Positions 37,569 to 47,799 of a stretch of DNA of 64,000 nucleotides are shown here, one piece after another. The notes under the pieces were generated by a model. It did no database searches. It saw only the letters and a list, made by a program, of their open reading frames with translations, and was not told where the DNA came from. Each line of letters begins with the position of its first letter. Within the stretch, counting starts at the first letter, position 1. The stretch is from Blastomonas aquatica. Its GTDB lineage: Bacteria; Pseudomonadota; Alphaproteobacteria; Sphingomonadales; Sphingomonadaceae. Location: contig NZ_BMGD01000005.1 in assembly GCF_014639875.1 (NCBI RefSeq), forward strand, positions 186,001-250,000, given 5' to 3'. The translations under genes were made by a program, and so were the position numbers.

Positions 37569-38888
37569 ATGGGTCAGGCCACAACCAAGAGCTGTCGCTG
37601 TGGTGAGACATCGCAGCCAGCGTTCCTGATAAGCGATGCCCCGCGCGCTGCCTTGCCCTCGTTTCCCGCGCCGCCCGGCTTTCCGTCCTTGCTGCATTGG
37701 CTTCCAACCGCGCGCAGGAACGGGCTGGAGTTATTTCCCGCAGGCTGCTTCACGCAGGCGCGGGTCCGCCACGGGTTGGCATGGAAACGCCTCTCGATCA
37801 TTTCGGACCCGGATTCGGTGCGCGAAATCTTTGTCACCCGCCCGCGTGCCTTTCGCTTGTGCAACCTGCATCTGCGCTTGTTGCGCCCCAGTCTCGGAAA
37901 CGGGTTGATTGTCGCTGAAGGCGATGACTGGCGACGACTGCGGCGTGCATCGATCGCCTTGTTGGCGAAAGTGAAAGAGCAGAGCGCTGCGGGGGCCGAA
38001 CAGCATGATCTCCCTGCACAGGTCGGGCAATTTGCGCGCGATCACGGACAGGCAGCCGATTTTCCCGAGCACCTTTCGCGGCTGGTTCTCAATTTGCTGG
38101 CGATCCGCATCCTCGGCCATTCGCGTGTGATCGCCAGTCCTGCGATCACCGCAGCGATCGAACGCCATCGCGAAGTGTCGGAGAAGGTCGACCTGCTCGA
38201 CGTGCTCGGCCTTGCACCTCAGATCACCTCCGACCGGATGCGCCGCGCGCGGGGGATCGCCTCGAGCTTCGATGACCGGATCCGCGAGGAACTAGCGCAT
38301 CGCGGTGATCCGAGCGTGCCGCAGGTCGCGGTGTCGGAACAGCGGGACCTGATCGTCAATCTGCTGACCGGCTTCGAGTCGGTCTGGCTCACCTGTCTGT
38401 GGTCGTTGCTGATCATGGGGCATTACCCTGCGCTGGGCGATTGGGTGCGTGGTGACGGTATGCCCGGACAGCGGCGGAAGCGGCTTGCTGCGATCATCCG
38501 CGAGACGTTGCGCCTCTATCCGCCGCTGCCGTTCATCTATCGCGAACCGATCGAGGACATGGATCTCCCGGTCGGGCGGGTCCGCAAGGGCGAAATGATC
38601 TGCGTCTCGCCCTACGTCGTGCACCGTCACCATGCCCTGTGGCACGATCCGGAGGTGTTCGACTGCAACCGGGCTGCCGAGACCTATCAAGGCTTTCCCT
38701 ACATGCCCTTCGGGCTTGGCGCGCGGCGCTGCGTGGGCGCAGCGGCTGGCCCTGAGTTGGCGATCGAAATCCTCGACGGTCTTCTTGCCGATCACCGCCC
38801 GGTTGCCAGCGGCGAATTTCCGTTGCCGCGTGGCGGGATGAGCCTGCGTCCGATGGGCAACCCTGCGATCAGTCTCGAGCGGCTCTGA
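37569..38888 (+). CDS. Cytochrome P450
   Basis: A 439-residue P450. The haem loop is PFGLGARRCVG with the ligand Cys388; the K-helix ExxR is ETLR at 312-315; an FIYREP strand follows. The I-helix reads T-G-F-E-S at 267-271, so the usual oxygen-activating Thr of A-G-x-D/E-T is a Ser followed by Val. No ferredoxin is adjacent. A transporter gene begins two bases after its stop, so substrate and transporter cargo may be linked. Substrate unknown; lipids are plausible given the MMPL partner. Confidence 0.88.
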   Translation: MGQATTKSCRCGETSQPAFLISDAPRAALPSFPAPPGFPSLLHWLPTARRNGLELFPAGCFTQARVRHGLAWKRLSIISDPDSVREIFVTRPRAFRLCNLHLRLLRPSLGNGLIVAEGDDWRRLRRASIALLAKVKEQSAAGAEQHDLPAQVGQFARDHGQAADFPEHLSRLVLNLLAIRILGHSRVIASPAITAAIERHREVSEKVDLLDVLGLAPQITSDRMRRARGIASSFDDRIREELAHRGDPSVPQVAVSEQRDLIVNLLTGFESVWLTCLWSLLIMGHYPALGDWVRGDGMPGQRRKRLAAIIRETLRLYPPLPFIYREPIEDMDLPVGRVRKGEMICVSPYVVHRHHALWHDPEVFDCNRAAETYQGFPYMPFGLGARRCVGAAAGPELAIEILDGLLADHRPVASGEFPLPRGGMSLRPMGNPAISLERL

Positions 38889-38889
38889 T

Positions 38890-41262
38890 ATGATCATGGA
38901 CCGCATTGCCTGTGTCATTGTGGCGCGCGCGCATTGGCTCGCGGCGTTCGGGCTGGTGCTGGCGCTGCTGCTGGCCGGGGGGCTTGGCCGTCTCTCGCTC
39001 GACAACTCCCAACGCGCGTTCTTTCCCCAGGGCGACGAGATTATCGAAAGGACCGACTGGCTTGCCGAGCGCATGGGGAATGGCAAGGATGCGATGATCC
39101 TGATCTACGTCCCTGCTGAAGCGGACGTGCTGTCGCCCTTCAGCCTTTCGCAGCTGCGTACCGTGGCCGATGAGGCGCGCGCGCTGCCCTATGTGATCGA
39201 TACAAGCTCGTTCTTCGATGCCCAGAAGCTGGCAGTCGTGCCGGAGTCCGGGTCAGCTAGGGACCGACTGGTGGCACTTCCCTTCCTGCAAGGCGCCGAC
39301 CTGTTCAGCGACGCGGGCCTGGCCGCCTTGAAGCGCGATCTTGTCGCCGCCCCCACGGTTCTGGGACGCAGCCTCGGCCGCGACTTTAAGTCGGCCGCGA
39401 TCACCTTGCAGGTCGAGCTGGATAATCCGGGGGAGGATGACGGGCTGACCCGCCGCGAGAGGATCGATGCGCTCAAGACCGCGGTCGACCGGCTTGAAGC
39501 CGTGGTGGTGGAAGCCGAGCCGGGCGCCAGGGTAATGCTGGTCGGATCGGGACTGTTCGAACACGTCTCGACCGAGGTCCTGAAGTACGATGTCCGCCGC
39601 CTGTTTCCGATGTTTGGGGCCTTTTTTGTCCTGACCTTGTTGGCGTGTTATCGCTCGATCCTGTTTGCGGCGGGTTCGGCCGTACTGATCGGGCTGGTGG
39701 TAGCCGCGACCGCCGGGACCATGGCATGGGCAGGGGTTTCCCTGTCGACGGTCTCGGTATCGGGACTGCTGCTTGTGGGGACGCTGGCAGTCGCCGACAT
39801 CATCCACATCGCCAACGGCTATTTCCTGAACCGTTCGGCGCCCAGCAATGCCGCCGCTCTCGAAGCGGCGATCCGGGCATATTTCCTGCCCGTCCTGGCC
39901 ACTTCGCTGACTACGGCCTTGGGCGCTGCGGCAATGTTCATGACGCCTGCGCGCCCGATTGCGATCTTGGCGGCGGTGATTCTGGTCGGCGTCGGGCTGG
40001 CCCTGTTATTGACCTTGATGCTGCTGCCGGCGATGCTGCTGGCATGCCCGCGCCAGGATCTTCCGATCCATGACCGGATCGTCGCGGGCATTCTGCGCGC
40101 GAGCCGCGCGGCGCGAGCCAGGCGGGCATGGTCGCTCGGTGTAACCGGTGTTGTCACCATTGCCGCCATCTTCGGTATCGCGCAGTTGGTGGTCAACGAC
40201 GATCTTGCCGGATGGTTCGATGAATCGACCGAGTTCCGGCAAGGCATGGATCTGCTCGACACCCAGTATCTGAGCCTGCGCACGATCACACTCGCCGTTC
40301 AGGTCAAGGATGCCGACCGCGATGCCCTGCTGAACGCCAACGATCGGATCGACCCCGGCTATTTCGGCGATCTCCAGCGCCGGCTTTCGGCAGGTACCGA
40401 AGGCGACTGGCTGAGCGTTGTCACCGCGCAGCAAAGCTGGCGCGTTCGCCTTGCGGAACGCAGCGAGCCGAACGGCTTCAGGCCGGACCCGGCCATGCTG
40501 TCGCCCGATCTCGGCAAGCCCTCCTCGAGCGTGCTGGCCGATAGCGGGCTTCTGACCCAGCTCGAACCGGGGGTTGCAGACTGGTCCGTGTCCTATTTCG
40601 ACGCGACCGACCCGACGACCTTCGGCCTGCTCGAGCAGGCGACGAGAATCGAAGACCTTGCAACCGCGCAGGGTGACGCGGCGCGTGCGCCCAGTCTCCA
40701 GGGTGTCCCCTATGCGTTCGCCCGGACGAGCGCCGCCAACTTCGTCGGCATCTCCATCGGCAGTCTCGGCGCGATGGCGTTGGTGACCCTCTCGATGCTG
40801 CTGGTGTTCCGCTCGCTCGGTCTTGCACTGATCGCGATTATTCCCAACATCCTGCCCCTGCTGATCACCTATGGTGCCTGGGGCGCCGTGTCGGGCCAGC
40901 TCAACATGGCGGCCGTCGGGGTCTTTTCGATCGCCTATGGGATCGTGGTGGACGATACGATCCACCTGATAATAGCCTATCGCAACCGACGGCGCGCGGG
41001 GCTGAATCACGCCGAAGCGATCGACAAGGCAATTGTCAGCAGCGGTTCGGCGGTTTTGGTGACCACCGTCTTGCTGAGCTGCGGCTTCCTGTTGCTGTCG
41101 TTGTCGGACTTCAACCTGACCGCGCAGAAGGCCGGGATGACGGGCTGTGCCATCATCACTGCCTTGGCGTTCGACCTGCTCGTCTTACCAATCTTGCTGC
41201 AGTGGTCCGGAAAAAGAACGCAGCGCATGGGCGGCAACGGCGGGGAAGCCCAATTTCAATGA
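38890..41262 (+). CDS. RND/MMPL-family transporter
   Basis: A 790-residue inner-membrane protein with two similar halves: a first helix near residue 20, a periplasmic domain, and a five-helix bundle at about 240-390, then the same pattern with helices at about 420 and 620-780. The DDTIHLIIAYRNRRRAGL motif is typical of MMPL/HpnN-type exporters, which move lipids such as hopanoids or other hydrophobic molecules. Coupled to the P450 (stop and start two bases apart). Confidence 0.87.
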   Translation: MIMDRIACVIVARAHWLAAFGLVLALLLAGGLGRLSLDNSQRAFFPQGDEIIERTDWLAERMGNGKDAMILIYVPAEADVLSPFSLSQLRTVADEARALPYVIDTSSFFDAQKLAVVPESGSARDRLVALPFLQGADLFSDAGLAALKRDLVAAPTVLGRSLGRDFKSAAITLQVELDNPGEDDGLTRRERIDALKTAVDRLEAVVVEAEPGARVMLVGSGLFEHVSTEVLKYDVRRLFPMFGAFFVLTLLACYRSILFAAGSAVLIGLVVAATAGTMAWAGVSLSTVSVSGLLLVGTLAVADIIHIANGYFLNRSAPSNAAALEAAIRAYFLPVLATSLTTALGAAAMFMTPARPIAILAAVILVGVGLALLLTLMLLPAMLLACPRQDLPIHDRIVAGILRASRAARARRAWSLGVTGVVTIAAIFGIAQLVVNDDLAGWFDESTEFRQGMDLLDTQYLSLRTITLAVQVKDADRDALLNANDRIDPGYFGDLQRRLSAGTEGDWLSVVTAQQSWRVRLAERSEPNGFRPDPAMLSPDLGKPSSSVLADSGLLTQLEPGVADWSVSYFDATDPTTFGLLEQATRIEDLATAQGDAARAPSLQGVPYAFARTSAANFVGISIGSLGAMALVTLSMLLVFRSLGLALIAIIPNILPLLITYGAWGAVSGQLNMAAVGVFSIAYGIVVDDTIHLIIAYRNRRRAGLNHAEAIDKAIVSSGSAVLVTTVLLSCGFLLLSLSDFNLTAQKAGMTGCAIITALAFDLLVLPILLQWSGKRTQRMGGNGGEAQFQ

Positions 41263-41491
41263 CAAGCCCAAGCGTGAGGCGATGGCTCATTTAGCCGAGC
41301 GCTAGCCCGTAACCGCCGGAAGATTGTATTCATGGTGGTGTGTGGTGGGGCGCTGAAGATCAGGCTCTGGCGGAGACGGAGGCTTAACTGGAATTGCACT
41401 GTGCCATCCGAAGCATGTCATTTTTCGGTCATCACCAGCCCGTATCAGCCGCTCAATTGTATCATCCGCGCCATTTTGGACGTCCTGCCAT
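41263..41491. other. Intergenic stretch holding the left island boundary
   Basis: No gene is seen between the MMPL and sigma factor genes. The stretch contains the 15-base copy of the tRNA-Ser 3' end (41368-41382). To its right the sequence becomes island cargo. Confidence 0.5.
41368..41382 (-). repeat. Putative attachment-site copy, left (tRNA-Ser 3' end)
   Basis: TGGCGGAGACGGAGG is identical to 60085-60099, the CCA end and acceptor arm of tRNA-Ser(GCU), in the same orientation. A 15-base chance match in a window this size is unlikely. The bases on each side differ, so the identity stops where an attachment core would. Confidence 0.65.
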
Positions 41492-42073
41492 ATGTTCGAA
41501 ATGCGCCAGTCGGTAGAATGGGTTGCCCTCCATGTGCTGAAACACGAGCCCGCTCTGCGGCGATGGCTCCAGCGCACAGGCGTGCCGCCACATGAGATCG
41601 ACGATCTGGTTCAGGAAACCTATTGCAAGCTCAGCGAACTGGGGGCGGTCGGCCACATCAATGACCCGCGCGCCTATTTTTTCGCAACCGCCCGATCGCT
41701 CCTGCTCCAGCGCGTGAGGCGCGACCGTGTCGTCAATATCTACGCAGCATCGGACCAGATCGAGAACCACGGCGTAGATCAGTCGCCCTCGCCTGAAGAG
41801 GCGGTTGGAGCTCGCAATGAACTGAACAAGGTGCTTGAAGTGATCGCTGGCTTGCCGAAGCGATACCGCGAAGTAGTTCATTTGCGTCGTATCGAAGGTT
41901 TGTCTCAGAAGGAAACCGCAAAAAGGCTTGGTGTTACCGAAAAAATTGTCGAGAATGGGTTGGCGCGAGGACTTAAGGCTGTGCTCCTGGCATTTGAAAA
42001 TGGGGATGAACCTCATGAACGCGAGAGCAAGGAGAGGACGGAGTGGGTAGACAATGTCCGCCAGCGTAAATGA
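41492..42073 (+). CDS. ECF sigma factor, FecI type
   Basis: A 193-residue sigma-70 protein without region 1. Region 2 is at about 10-75 (HEIDDLVQETYCKL, PRAYFFATARSL), region 4 at about 110-165 (LNKVLEVIAGLPKRYREVV, GLSQKETAKRLGVTEKIVE). It is followed by a FecR-like gene (20-base overlap) and then an STN-containing TonB receptor: the cell-surface signalling arrangement in which receptor occupancy activates the sigma factor. It would direct transcription of the receptor and perhaps of the phosphatase behind it. Confidence 0.9.
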   Translation: MFEMRQSVEWVALHVLKHEPALRRWLQRTGVPPHEIDDLVQETYCKLSELGAVGHINDPRAYFFATARSLLLQRVRRDRVVNIYAASDQIENHGVDQSPSPEEAVGARNELNKVLEVIAGLPKRYREVVHLRRIEGLSQKETAKRLGVTEKIVENGLARGLKAVLLAFENGDEPHERESKERTEWVDNVRQRK

Positions 42074-42977
42074 TGACGCAATCCGTTGGGCCATACGGAT
42101 CGACGCTGGCACTATGGATGACGCGCAGAAGCTCGAGCTAAGCCAATGGCTGGCGCAGGACAGCCGTCACCGTGGGGCACTGTTCAGGGCGCAGGCTGGA
42201 CTGGCGCTGGTCGAGGCTGCGGCAGACGAACCTGCCGGACCCGCGCTCGATCGCGGAAACCGGTCGAGCAATCGGCTGATGGCAACTGCCGTGCTTGCGG
42301 CCTGTCTCGCAACGATCCTCGTACTTGTATGGCCTTTGCTGTCGGCGCAGCAGATACGCACCGATGTGGGCGAAATTCGCAGGGTTACGCTTTCGGATGG
42401 GTCGGTTGCGATGGTCAATTCGAAAAGCAGTCTCGAAGTGGACTACGAGGAGGCCGTACGGCAACTCAGCCTGACCGAAGGCGAGGCCTGGTTCAAGGTT
42501 TCCACCGACACGAAGCGACCGTTCGTCGTCGCAGCAGGTGATGTGCGTGTGCGTGCCACAGGCACGGCGTTTTCCGTTCGCCGGCGCGGTCTTGCCGTTG
42601 AGGTCGTGGTCACAGATGGGACGGTGCTGGTCTGGCGGACTGGCCAGCGGCAGGATGCGGTCGCGGTTGCGGCCGGCAACGCCACCATGGTCGATTCCCC
42701 ACCGCGCTCCAAACCCGTGACGGTACCGATCGGAGATCGCGATCTGCTGGCGTGGAGAGAGGGCGGGCTGGCGCTGAACGAGATGACGGTGTTCGAGGCC
42801 GCCGAAGAGTTCAACCGGTACAATATCGCCAAGATCGAGATCGCGAACCCGCGCATCGGCCAGCACACCATGACCGGATATTTTCAGCTGGATCGCCCCG
42901 ATGAGTTTTCACAAGCGGTATCCGATGTAACCGGAGCGCGATTTTCAAAAAAAGTAAATAAATACGTCATCGAATAG
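42054..42977 (+). CDS. FecR-family anti-sigma regulator
   Basis: A 307-residue inner-membrane protein: an N-terminal cytoplasmic DUF4880 helix bundle (AIRWAIRIDAGTMDDAQ, LSQWLAQDSRHRGAL), one helix at about 78-97, then the periplasmic FecR domain (DVGEIRRVTLSDGSVAMVNS, RPFVVAAGDVRVRATGTAFSVR) and a C-terminal STN-like part (MTGYFQLDRPDEFSQAVS). It relays the signal from the receptor at 43073 to the sigma factor whose gene it overlaps. Confidence 0.92.
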   Translation: MSASVNDDAIRWAIRIDAGTMDDAQKLELSQWLAQDSRHRGALFRAQAGLALVEAAADEPAGPALDRGNRSSNRLMATAVLAACLATILVLVWPLLSAQQIRTDVGEIRRVTLSDGSVAMVNSKSSLEVDYEEAVRQLSLTEGEAWFKVSTDTKRPFVVAAGDVRVRATGTAFSVRRRGLAVEVVVTDGTVLVWRTGQRQDAVAVAAGNATMVDSPPRSKPVTVPIGDRDLLAWREGGLALNEMTVFEAAEEFNRYNIAKIEIANPRIGQHTMTGYFQLDRPDEFSQAVSDVTGARFSKKVNKYVIE

Positions 42978-43072
42978 TCATACGAAAATTCGTGTTTATT
43001 TTGATGTAACCTGAGGGATTCTGGTTCGTTGCGCATCCTTACTTCTGAACGTTTAATTCAGGAGTATTTGGC

Positions 43073-46057
43073 GTGCAAAGACTGGTGTATTTGGTTGCTC
43101 TTCCTATTGTCGCGATGGCAACCCCGGCGTCGGCGCAGACGCTCAAGCTGAATTTCCCCGAGCAGGATGCGGCCTTGGCAATTCCGGCCTTCGCGCGCCA
43201 CGGCGATTTGCAGATTCTGGTGTCGGCCGATCTACTGCGCGGAATCCGTACCAATCGTGTGGTGGGCAGTTTTGACCGACGCCTGGCGCTGGAGATGCTG
43301 CTGCGCGGAACCGGCTTGAAAATCGCGACATGGAAAGGCTCGGTGGTGACGCTCGCGCCCGCAACCGAACCGAGCAAGACCGGCGGGCAGCCGTCTGATG
43401 ATACAGTGGTAGACGCAGGAGAAATCGTCGTAACCGGCTTTGCCCGCTCGATCAGTCTGGCGCGCGATCTCAAGCGCAAATCCAACATCAACAAGGACGT
43501 CATTATCGCGGAGGACATGGCCAAGTTCCCCGAATTGAACCTTGCCGAATCGCTCCAGCGGATTGCCGGTGTCGCCATCAACCGCGAAGCCGGAGAGGGT
43601 CGCCGCATCACGCTGCGCGGGCTTGGCCCCGACTTCACCCGGGTCCAGCTCAACGGTATGGAGGTGCTCGGCAATGTCGATTCGGCGATGGACAGCCGGG
43701 GTCAGCGGTCGCGCGACCGGGCATTCGATTTCAATATTTTCGCATCCGAGCTTTTCTCGCGCATCGAGGTCGAAAAGACATATCAGGCTTCGCAGAACGA
43801 AGGCGGCATGGCCGGGACGGTTGGCCTGTTCACCGCAAAGCCGCTCGAAAACAAACCAGGTTTCAAGGGCGCGTTATCGGCCAAGCTGGGCACCAACAGC
43901 TTCACCGAAGATCTGCAGCCCCGCGTTGCGGCGATGGCAGGCTATAATTTCGACGACCGGTTCGGGGTGCTGTTGTCGGTCGCTTATTCGAAGCGGCGCA
44001 CGCAGGAGAAGGGCTTCGATACCTACAATCCGGTCCAGCTGACGACCGCGCAGATCGAAACCTATCTTGCCAACGGTCTCAACATTTCGGGGCTGACCGC
44101 TGCCGAGCAGGCCAAGCTCCGCTCGGGCACGCTGGTCTTTGCATCGGGCAATCGGCTTTCGGTTTGGGATGCCAAGCAGGAGCGGCTCGGCATCACCCTT
44201 GCTACGCAATGGCGTCCGGTGGAAACGCTGACGTTTACGCTTGATGGCCTTTATGGCGAGTTCAGCACCGATCGTAACGAGTACCACCTCGCAACCCGGC
44301 CGACGACGGGCAATGGCGAGATCATCTTCAACCGCGCGTATTCTGATTTCGGCAGGCCGATCCTCGCGTCGACGATCAACAGCCTCAGCTGGGACGAGTC
44401 CAACTTCGTCAATGCCGCAGACGTCGATAATGCGACGTTCGGTTCGGAACATCGCCGTCAGGTCAACCGCAGCATATTCAAGCAGATCGCGTTGACGGGC
44501 GATTGGGAGGCATCGCCGGATCTGACCATCGACGGCCATGTCGGTTACGAGAAGTCCAGCTACAAAACACCGATCGACGACAAGCTGTATCTGCAGGCGC
44601 AGGGCGGTCTGATCACCCAATATGCAGCCGATGGGGAGTCCGCAGTCAACACCTACAAATGGGATACCGCCGATCCGAACAACTATGTCATCCGGGAGAT
44701 GTTTTTCCGCGAGAATGCGCAGGAAACCACTTTGAAAGAAGGGCTGCTCAACGCTCGCTATCAGCTGACGCCCGTTTTCAAGCTGAATGTGGGCTATGCC
44801 TATCGCAAATATGCGATGTCGGGCTCGGATTTTTTCAACGACGGCCTTTATGGCGCGGAATTCAAGAGCAAGCCCGGCTATGACTCAGTGCTGCCCTATG
44901 CCCAGGTCTATGATGGCTGGGGCAGCCAATCATGGGTCGTCGGCGACTGGGACAAGGCGCTCGACTTCTATGGCAAGGCCCACACCCGGGTCGGCCCGAA
45001 TGCGCGCACATTGAACACCTTCCAGGTCGGTGAAACCACCCATGCGGGCTATGCCCAGCTCGATTGGGATGGCGATATCGCCGGTACACCGCTGCGCGGA
45101 AATATCGGCGCGCGCGCCTACCAGACCGAAACGGTCAACACCGGCCTGCTCGCCAACGCGGCGGGTCAGCGAGTTCCTGAGACGATCAGCTCGCAATATT
45201 CGGGTGTGCTGCCGGCTTTCAACGCTGTGGTGGAGGTGACGCCGGAGCTCCAGATCAGGCTGGCCGCTGCAAAAAACATCAACCGCCCGGCGCTTGCTTC
45301 GATGAAGATGACCGGCAGCGTTGTGCTCGGGACGGCCGGATACACCGTCAGCAACGGCAATCCCAGGCTGAGGCCTTACAAGACAACCGATCTGGATGTG
45401 GCGGCCGAATGGTATTTCGGCAATGTCGGCATGGTTTCGCTGGGCGTGTTTCACAAGGACATCAGCGATCTCGTCGGTTCGGAATCGCTCTTCAATGTGC
45501 CATATTCGGTGACAGGCCTATCCACCGACCTTGCCGCTGGCCTGACGCCCGACAGCAACGTCGTGCAGTATACGCGGCCGGTCAATCTCAACGACGCGCG
45601 GCTCACCGGCCTTGAGTTGGCCGCGCAGGCCAGTCTGACCTTTCTGCCAGCGCCGTTCGACAAGTTCGGCGTGCTAGCCAATGTCACGCTGATCGATTCG
45701 AACACCAAGGTCAACGGCCGGGATGGACCGATTACCGGCCTGTCCGACGTGAATGCCAACGGCACGCTGTATTATGAAACCGCACGCTGGGGGATCCGCG
45801 GATCCGCCAATTTCCGGTCGGGCTATCTGCTGTCGCGCTACGATGGCGTGAACCCCGCGAGCGAGGACGGCTTCAAGAGCACCATCTATGTCGATGCGGC
45901 GGCGTTCGTGAACCTTCGCGAAGGCGTCCGGCTGACGCTGGATGCGATCAACATTACCAACCAGCCGGAAATCCAGATCAACAGCAGTTTCGAACGGCTC
46001 CACAACGTGACGCGCAGCGGAACGACCGTGTTTGCGGGCCTCAACTTCGCCTTCTGA
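43073..46057 (+). CDS. TonB-dependent receptor with STN signalling domain
   Basis: A 994-residue receptor. Signal peptide to about 22; STN domain at about 25-95 (FPEQDAALAIPAFARHGDL, LEMLLRGTGLKIA); TonB-box-like GEIVVTGFA; plug with RITLRGLGPDFTRVQLNGME; long barrel ending AGLNFAF. The STN domain is the part that talks to FecR, so this is a transducing receptor. The GTG at 43073 has CAGGAG eight bases upstream. The PhoD-type phosphatase behind it hints at an organophosphate ligand. That is inference. Confidence 0.93.
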   Translation: MQRLVYLVALPIVAMATPASAQTLKLNFPEQDAALAIPAFARHGDLQILVSADLLRGIRTNRVVGSFDRRLALEMLLRGTGLKIATWKGSVVTLAPATEPSKTGGQPSDDTVVDAGEIVVTGFARSISLARDLKRKSNINKDVIIAEDMAKFPELNLAESLQRIAGVAINREAGEGRRITLRGLGPDFTRVQLNGMEVLGNVDSAMDSRGQRSRDRAFDFNIFASELFSRIEVEKTYQASQNEGGMAGTVGLFTAKPLENKPGFKGALSAKLGTNSFTEDLQPRVAAMAGYNFDDRFGVLLSVAYSKRRTQEKGFDTYNPVQLTTAQIETYLANGLNISGLTAAEQAKLRSGTLVFASGNRLSVWDAKQERLGITLATQWRPVETLTFTLDGLYGEFSTDRNEYHLATRPTTGNGEIIFNRAYSDFGRPILASTINSLSWDESNFVNAADVDNATFGSEHRRQVNRSIFKQIALTGDWEASPDLTIDGHVGYEKSSYKTPIDDKLYLQAQGGLITQYAADGESAVNTYKWDTADPNNYVIREMFFRENAQETTLKEGLLNARYQLTPVFKLNVGYAYRKYAMSGSDFFNDGLYGAEFKSKPGYDSVLPYAQVYDGWGSQSWVVGDWDKALDFYGKAHTRVGPNARTLNTFQVGETTHAGYAQLDWDGDIAGTPLRGNIGARAYQTETVNTGLLANAAGQRVPETISSQYSGVLPAFNAVVEVTPELQIRLAAAKNINRPALASMKMTGSVVLGTAGYTVSNGNPRLRPYKTTDLDVAAEWYFGNVGMVSLGVFHKDISDLVGSESLFNVPYSVTGLSTDLAAGLTPDSNVVQYTRPVNLNDARLTGLELAAQASLTFLPAPFDKFGVLANVTLIDSNTKVNGRDGPITGLSDVNANGTLYYETARWGIRGSANFRSGYLLSRYDGVNPASEDGFKSTIYVDAAAFVNLREGVRLTLDAINITNQPEIQINSSFERLHNVTRSGTTVFAGLNFAF

Positions 46058-46122
46058 TTGCGCATCGGTCTCGCCGATCGCGGCGACCGCTCGCCTGTTC
46101 GCTAGAAAATTGGGGTATCATC

Positions 46123-47733
46123 ATGTCGGATTTCAATCGTCGCACCCTGCTTGGGATCATCGGTGGCTCAGGCGCGGCTCTGGCCGGATCGCTGTCATTC
46201 CCGGCCTTGGCCTGGGATCGCCCGCCGCCTTACAATGTTGAGCCCAATCCAAAATTCACGACCAGCCCGTTCACGCTCGGCGTCGCGTCTGGCGAACCGC
46301 TTGCCGACGGGTTCGTGATCTGGACCCGGCTTGCACCTGAACCGCTGGATCCTCATGGCGGTATGCTGCGTCGGCAGATCCCGGTGACCTGGGAAGTCGC
46401 CGCAGATGAGCAGTTCACGACCATCGTTCAATCGGGCCAGAGCATGGCGATGCCTGAGCTGGCCCATTCGGTCCACGTCGAGGTCAGCGGGCTCGAGCCC
46501 AATCGGCCTTATTGGTATCGGTTCATGGTGGGGGGAGAGCAGAGCGGGATCGGGCGCAGCCGGACATTGCCCTTGCCCGGCACGCCGCTGGACCGCGTAC
46601 GTTTTGTGGTCGCGGGATGTCAGTATTACGAGCTCGGCTATTTCACGGCGTGGCGCAAGATCGCGGAAGAGCCGATCGATTTCGTCTTCCATTATGGCGA
46701 CTATATCTACGAGGCAGCTGGTTCTCAATACATCTATGGCGACAATTACGGGAAGAACCCTCCACCGCTGCGTTCGCATGTCGGCCACGAGCTTTATTCG
46801 ATCGACGACTACCGCGCGCGCTATGCCCAGTACAAGACCGACCCCGACCTTCAGGCAGCGCATGCCGCCTGTCCGTGGTTCGTCAGTTTCGATGATCATG
46901 AGATCGACAACAACTGGGCAGCGGATATCGACGAAAACGAGATACCGCCTGAAATATTCGCCACCCGCAAGGCGATGGCGCTGCAGGCGTATTACGAGAA
47001 CATGCCGCTGCGTCGCAGTTCGTTACCGATCAACGGGCACATCCAGATGTTCCGCAGCGCTCAATATGGCGATCTGATGAATGCCTATTTCCTCGACACG
47101 CGCCAGTATCGCAGCAACCAGGCTAATTTCGACCTTACCTCGCCTCAGGGGCCAGAGGTGCTGGCCGCTGATCGCTCCATGCTGGGCGACCGACAGGAGG
47201 CGTGGCTGTTCGACAATCTTTCACGATCTACAACGCGATGGAACTTGATTGGCCAGCAGGTGCTGCTGATGAACTTGCTCAGGCAGCAGGAGGGCAGCAC
47301 CGAGCTGGTGACCGGGATGGATACGTGGTCCGGCTATCTGCACAGCCGTCGTCGACTCCTCGATCACATCGACAAGCACCGGCCTGGCAACGTGGTCACG
47401 GTGAGCGGTGATGCCCATCTTCACTTCGCGGGAGACCTCATCCAGGACAACGGCGACGGGCGTGTGATTTCCGCCGAGTTCAGCGCGACGTCGATAACAT
47501 CAGGTGCAGACGGCACTGGAGACGATAACCCGAGGGTAAAAAGTGCGCTTGTCGGAAACCGAGAACTCAAGGCGATTACAGACAAGCGGGGCTATCTATT
47601 GTGCGATGTCGACAGCAAGCTGTGGCACGCGGATCTCAAGGTGCTCGACAAGGTGACGGTGGCAGATGGAAACCTTTCGAGCTACGCCCGCTTTGTTGTT
47701 GAGCATAGTCGGCCGGGAATTATTCGCGTATGA
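46123..47733 (+). CDS. Tat-exported PhoD-family alkaline phosphatase/phosphodiesterase
   Basis: A 536-residue enzyme. Twin-arginine leader (FNRRTLLGIIGGSGAALAG), an N-terminal PhoD domain (SPFTLGVASGEPLADGFVIWTRL) and a metallophosphatase core with metal ligands in VAGCQYYELG, HYGDYIYE, FDDHEIDNNW and VSGDAHLHF. Known relatives bind Fe3+ and Ca2+ and cleave phosphate monoesters and diesters outside the cytoplasm. It follows the receptor by 65 bases and probably shares its control. Confidence 0.92.
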   Translation: MSDFNRRTLLGIIGGSGAALAGSLSFPALAWDRPPPYNVEPNPKFTTSPFTLGVASGEPLADGFVIWTRLAPEPLDPHGGMLRRQIPVTWEVAADEQFTTIVQSGQSMAMPELAHSVHVEVSGLEPNRPYWYRFMVGGEQSGIGRSRTLPLPGTPLDRVRFVVAGCQYYELGYFTAWRKIAEEPIDFVFHYGDYIYEAAGSQYIYGDNYGKNPPPLRSHVGHELYSIDDYRARYAQYKTDPDLQAAHAACPWFVSFDDHEIDNNWAADIDENEIPPEIFATRKAMALQAYYENMPLRRSSLPINGHIQMFRSAQYGDLMNAYFLDTRQYRSNQANFDLTSPQGPEVLAADRSMLGDRQEAWLFDNLSRSTTRWNLIGQQVLLMNLLRQQEGSTELVTGMDTWSGYLHSRRRLLDHIDKHRPGNVVTVSGDAHLHFAGDLIQDNGDGRVISAEFSATSITSGADGTGDDNPRVKSALVGNRELKAITDKRGYLLCDVDSKLWHADLKVLDKVTVADGNLSSYARFVVEHSRPGIIRV

Positions 47734-47799
47734 AAATGTCGTTCCGACATAGCTCGCTACCGGCGTCCGGTCAGAACGCAAATGGACCCTGCCCGGTGG

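Noticed and set aside
43000-43035. ECF-type promoter (TGTAACC with CGTT about 15 bases on) before the STN receptor
   Set aside because: The spacing is short and the match is weak; it cannot be told from chance by eye.
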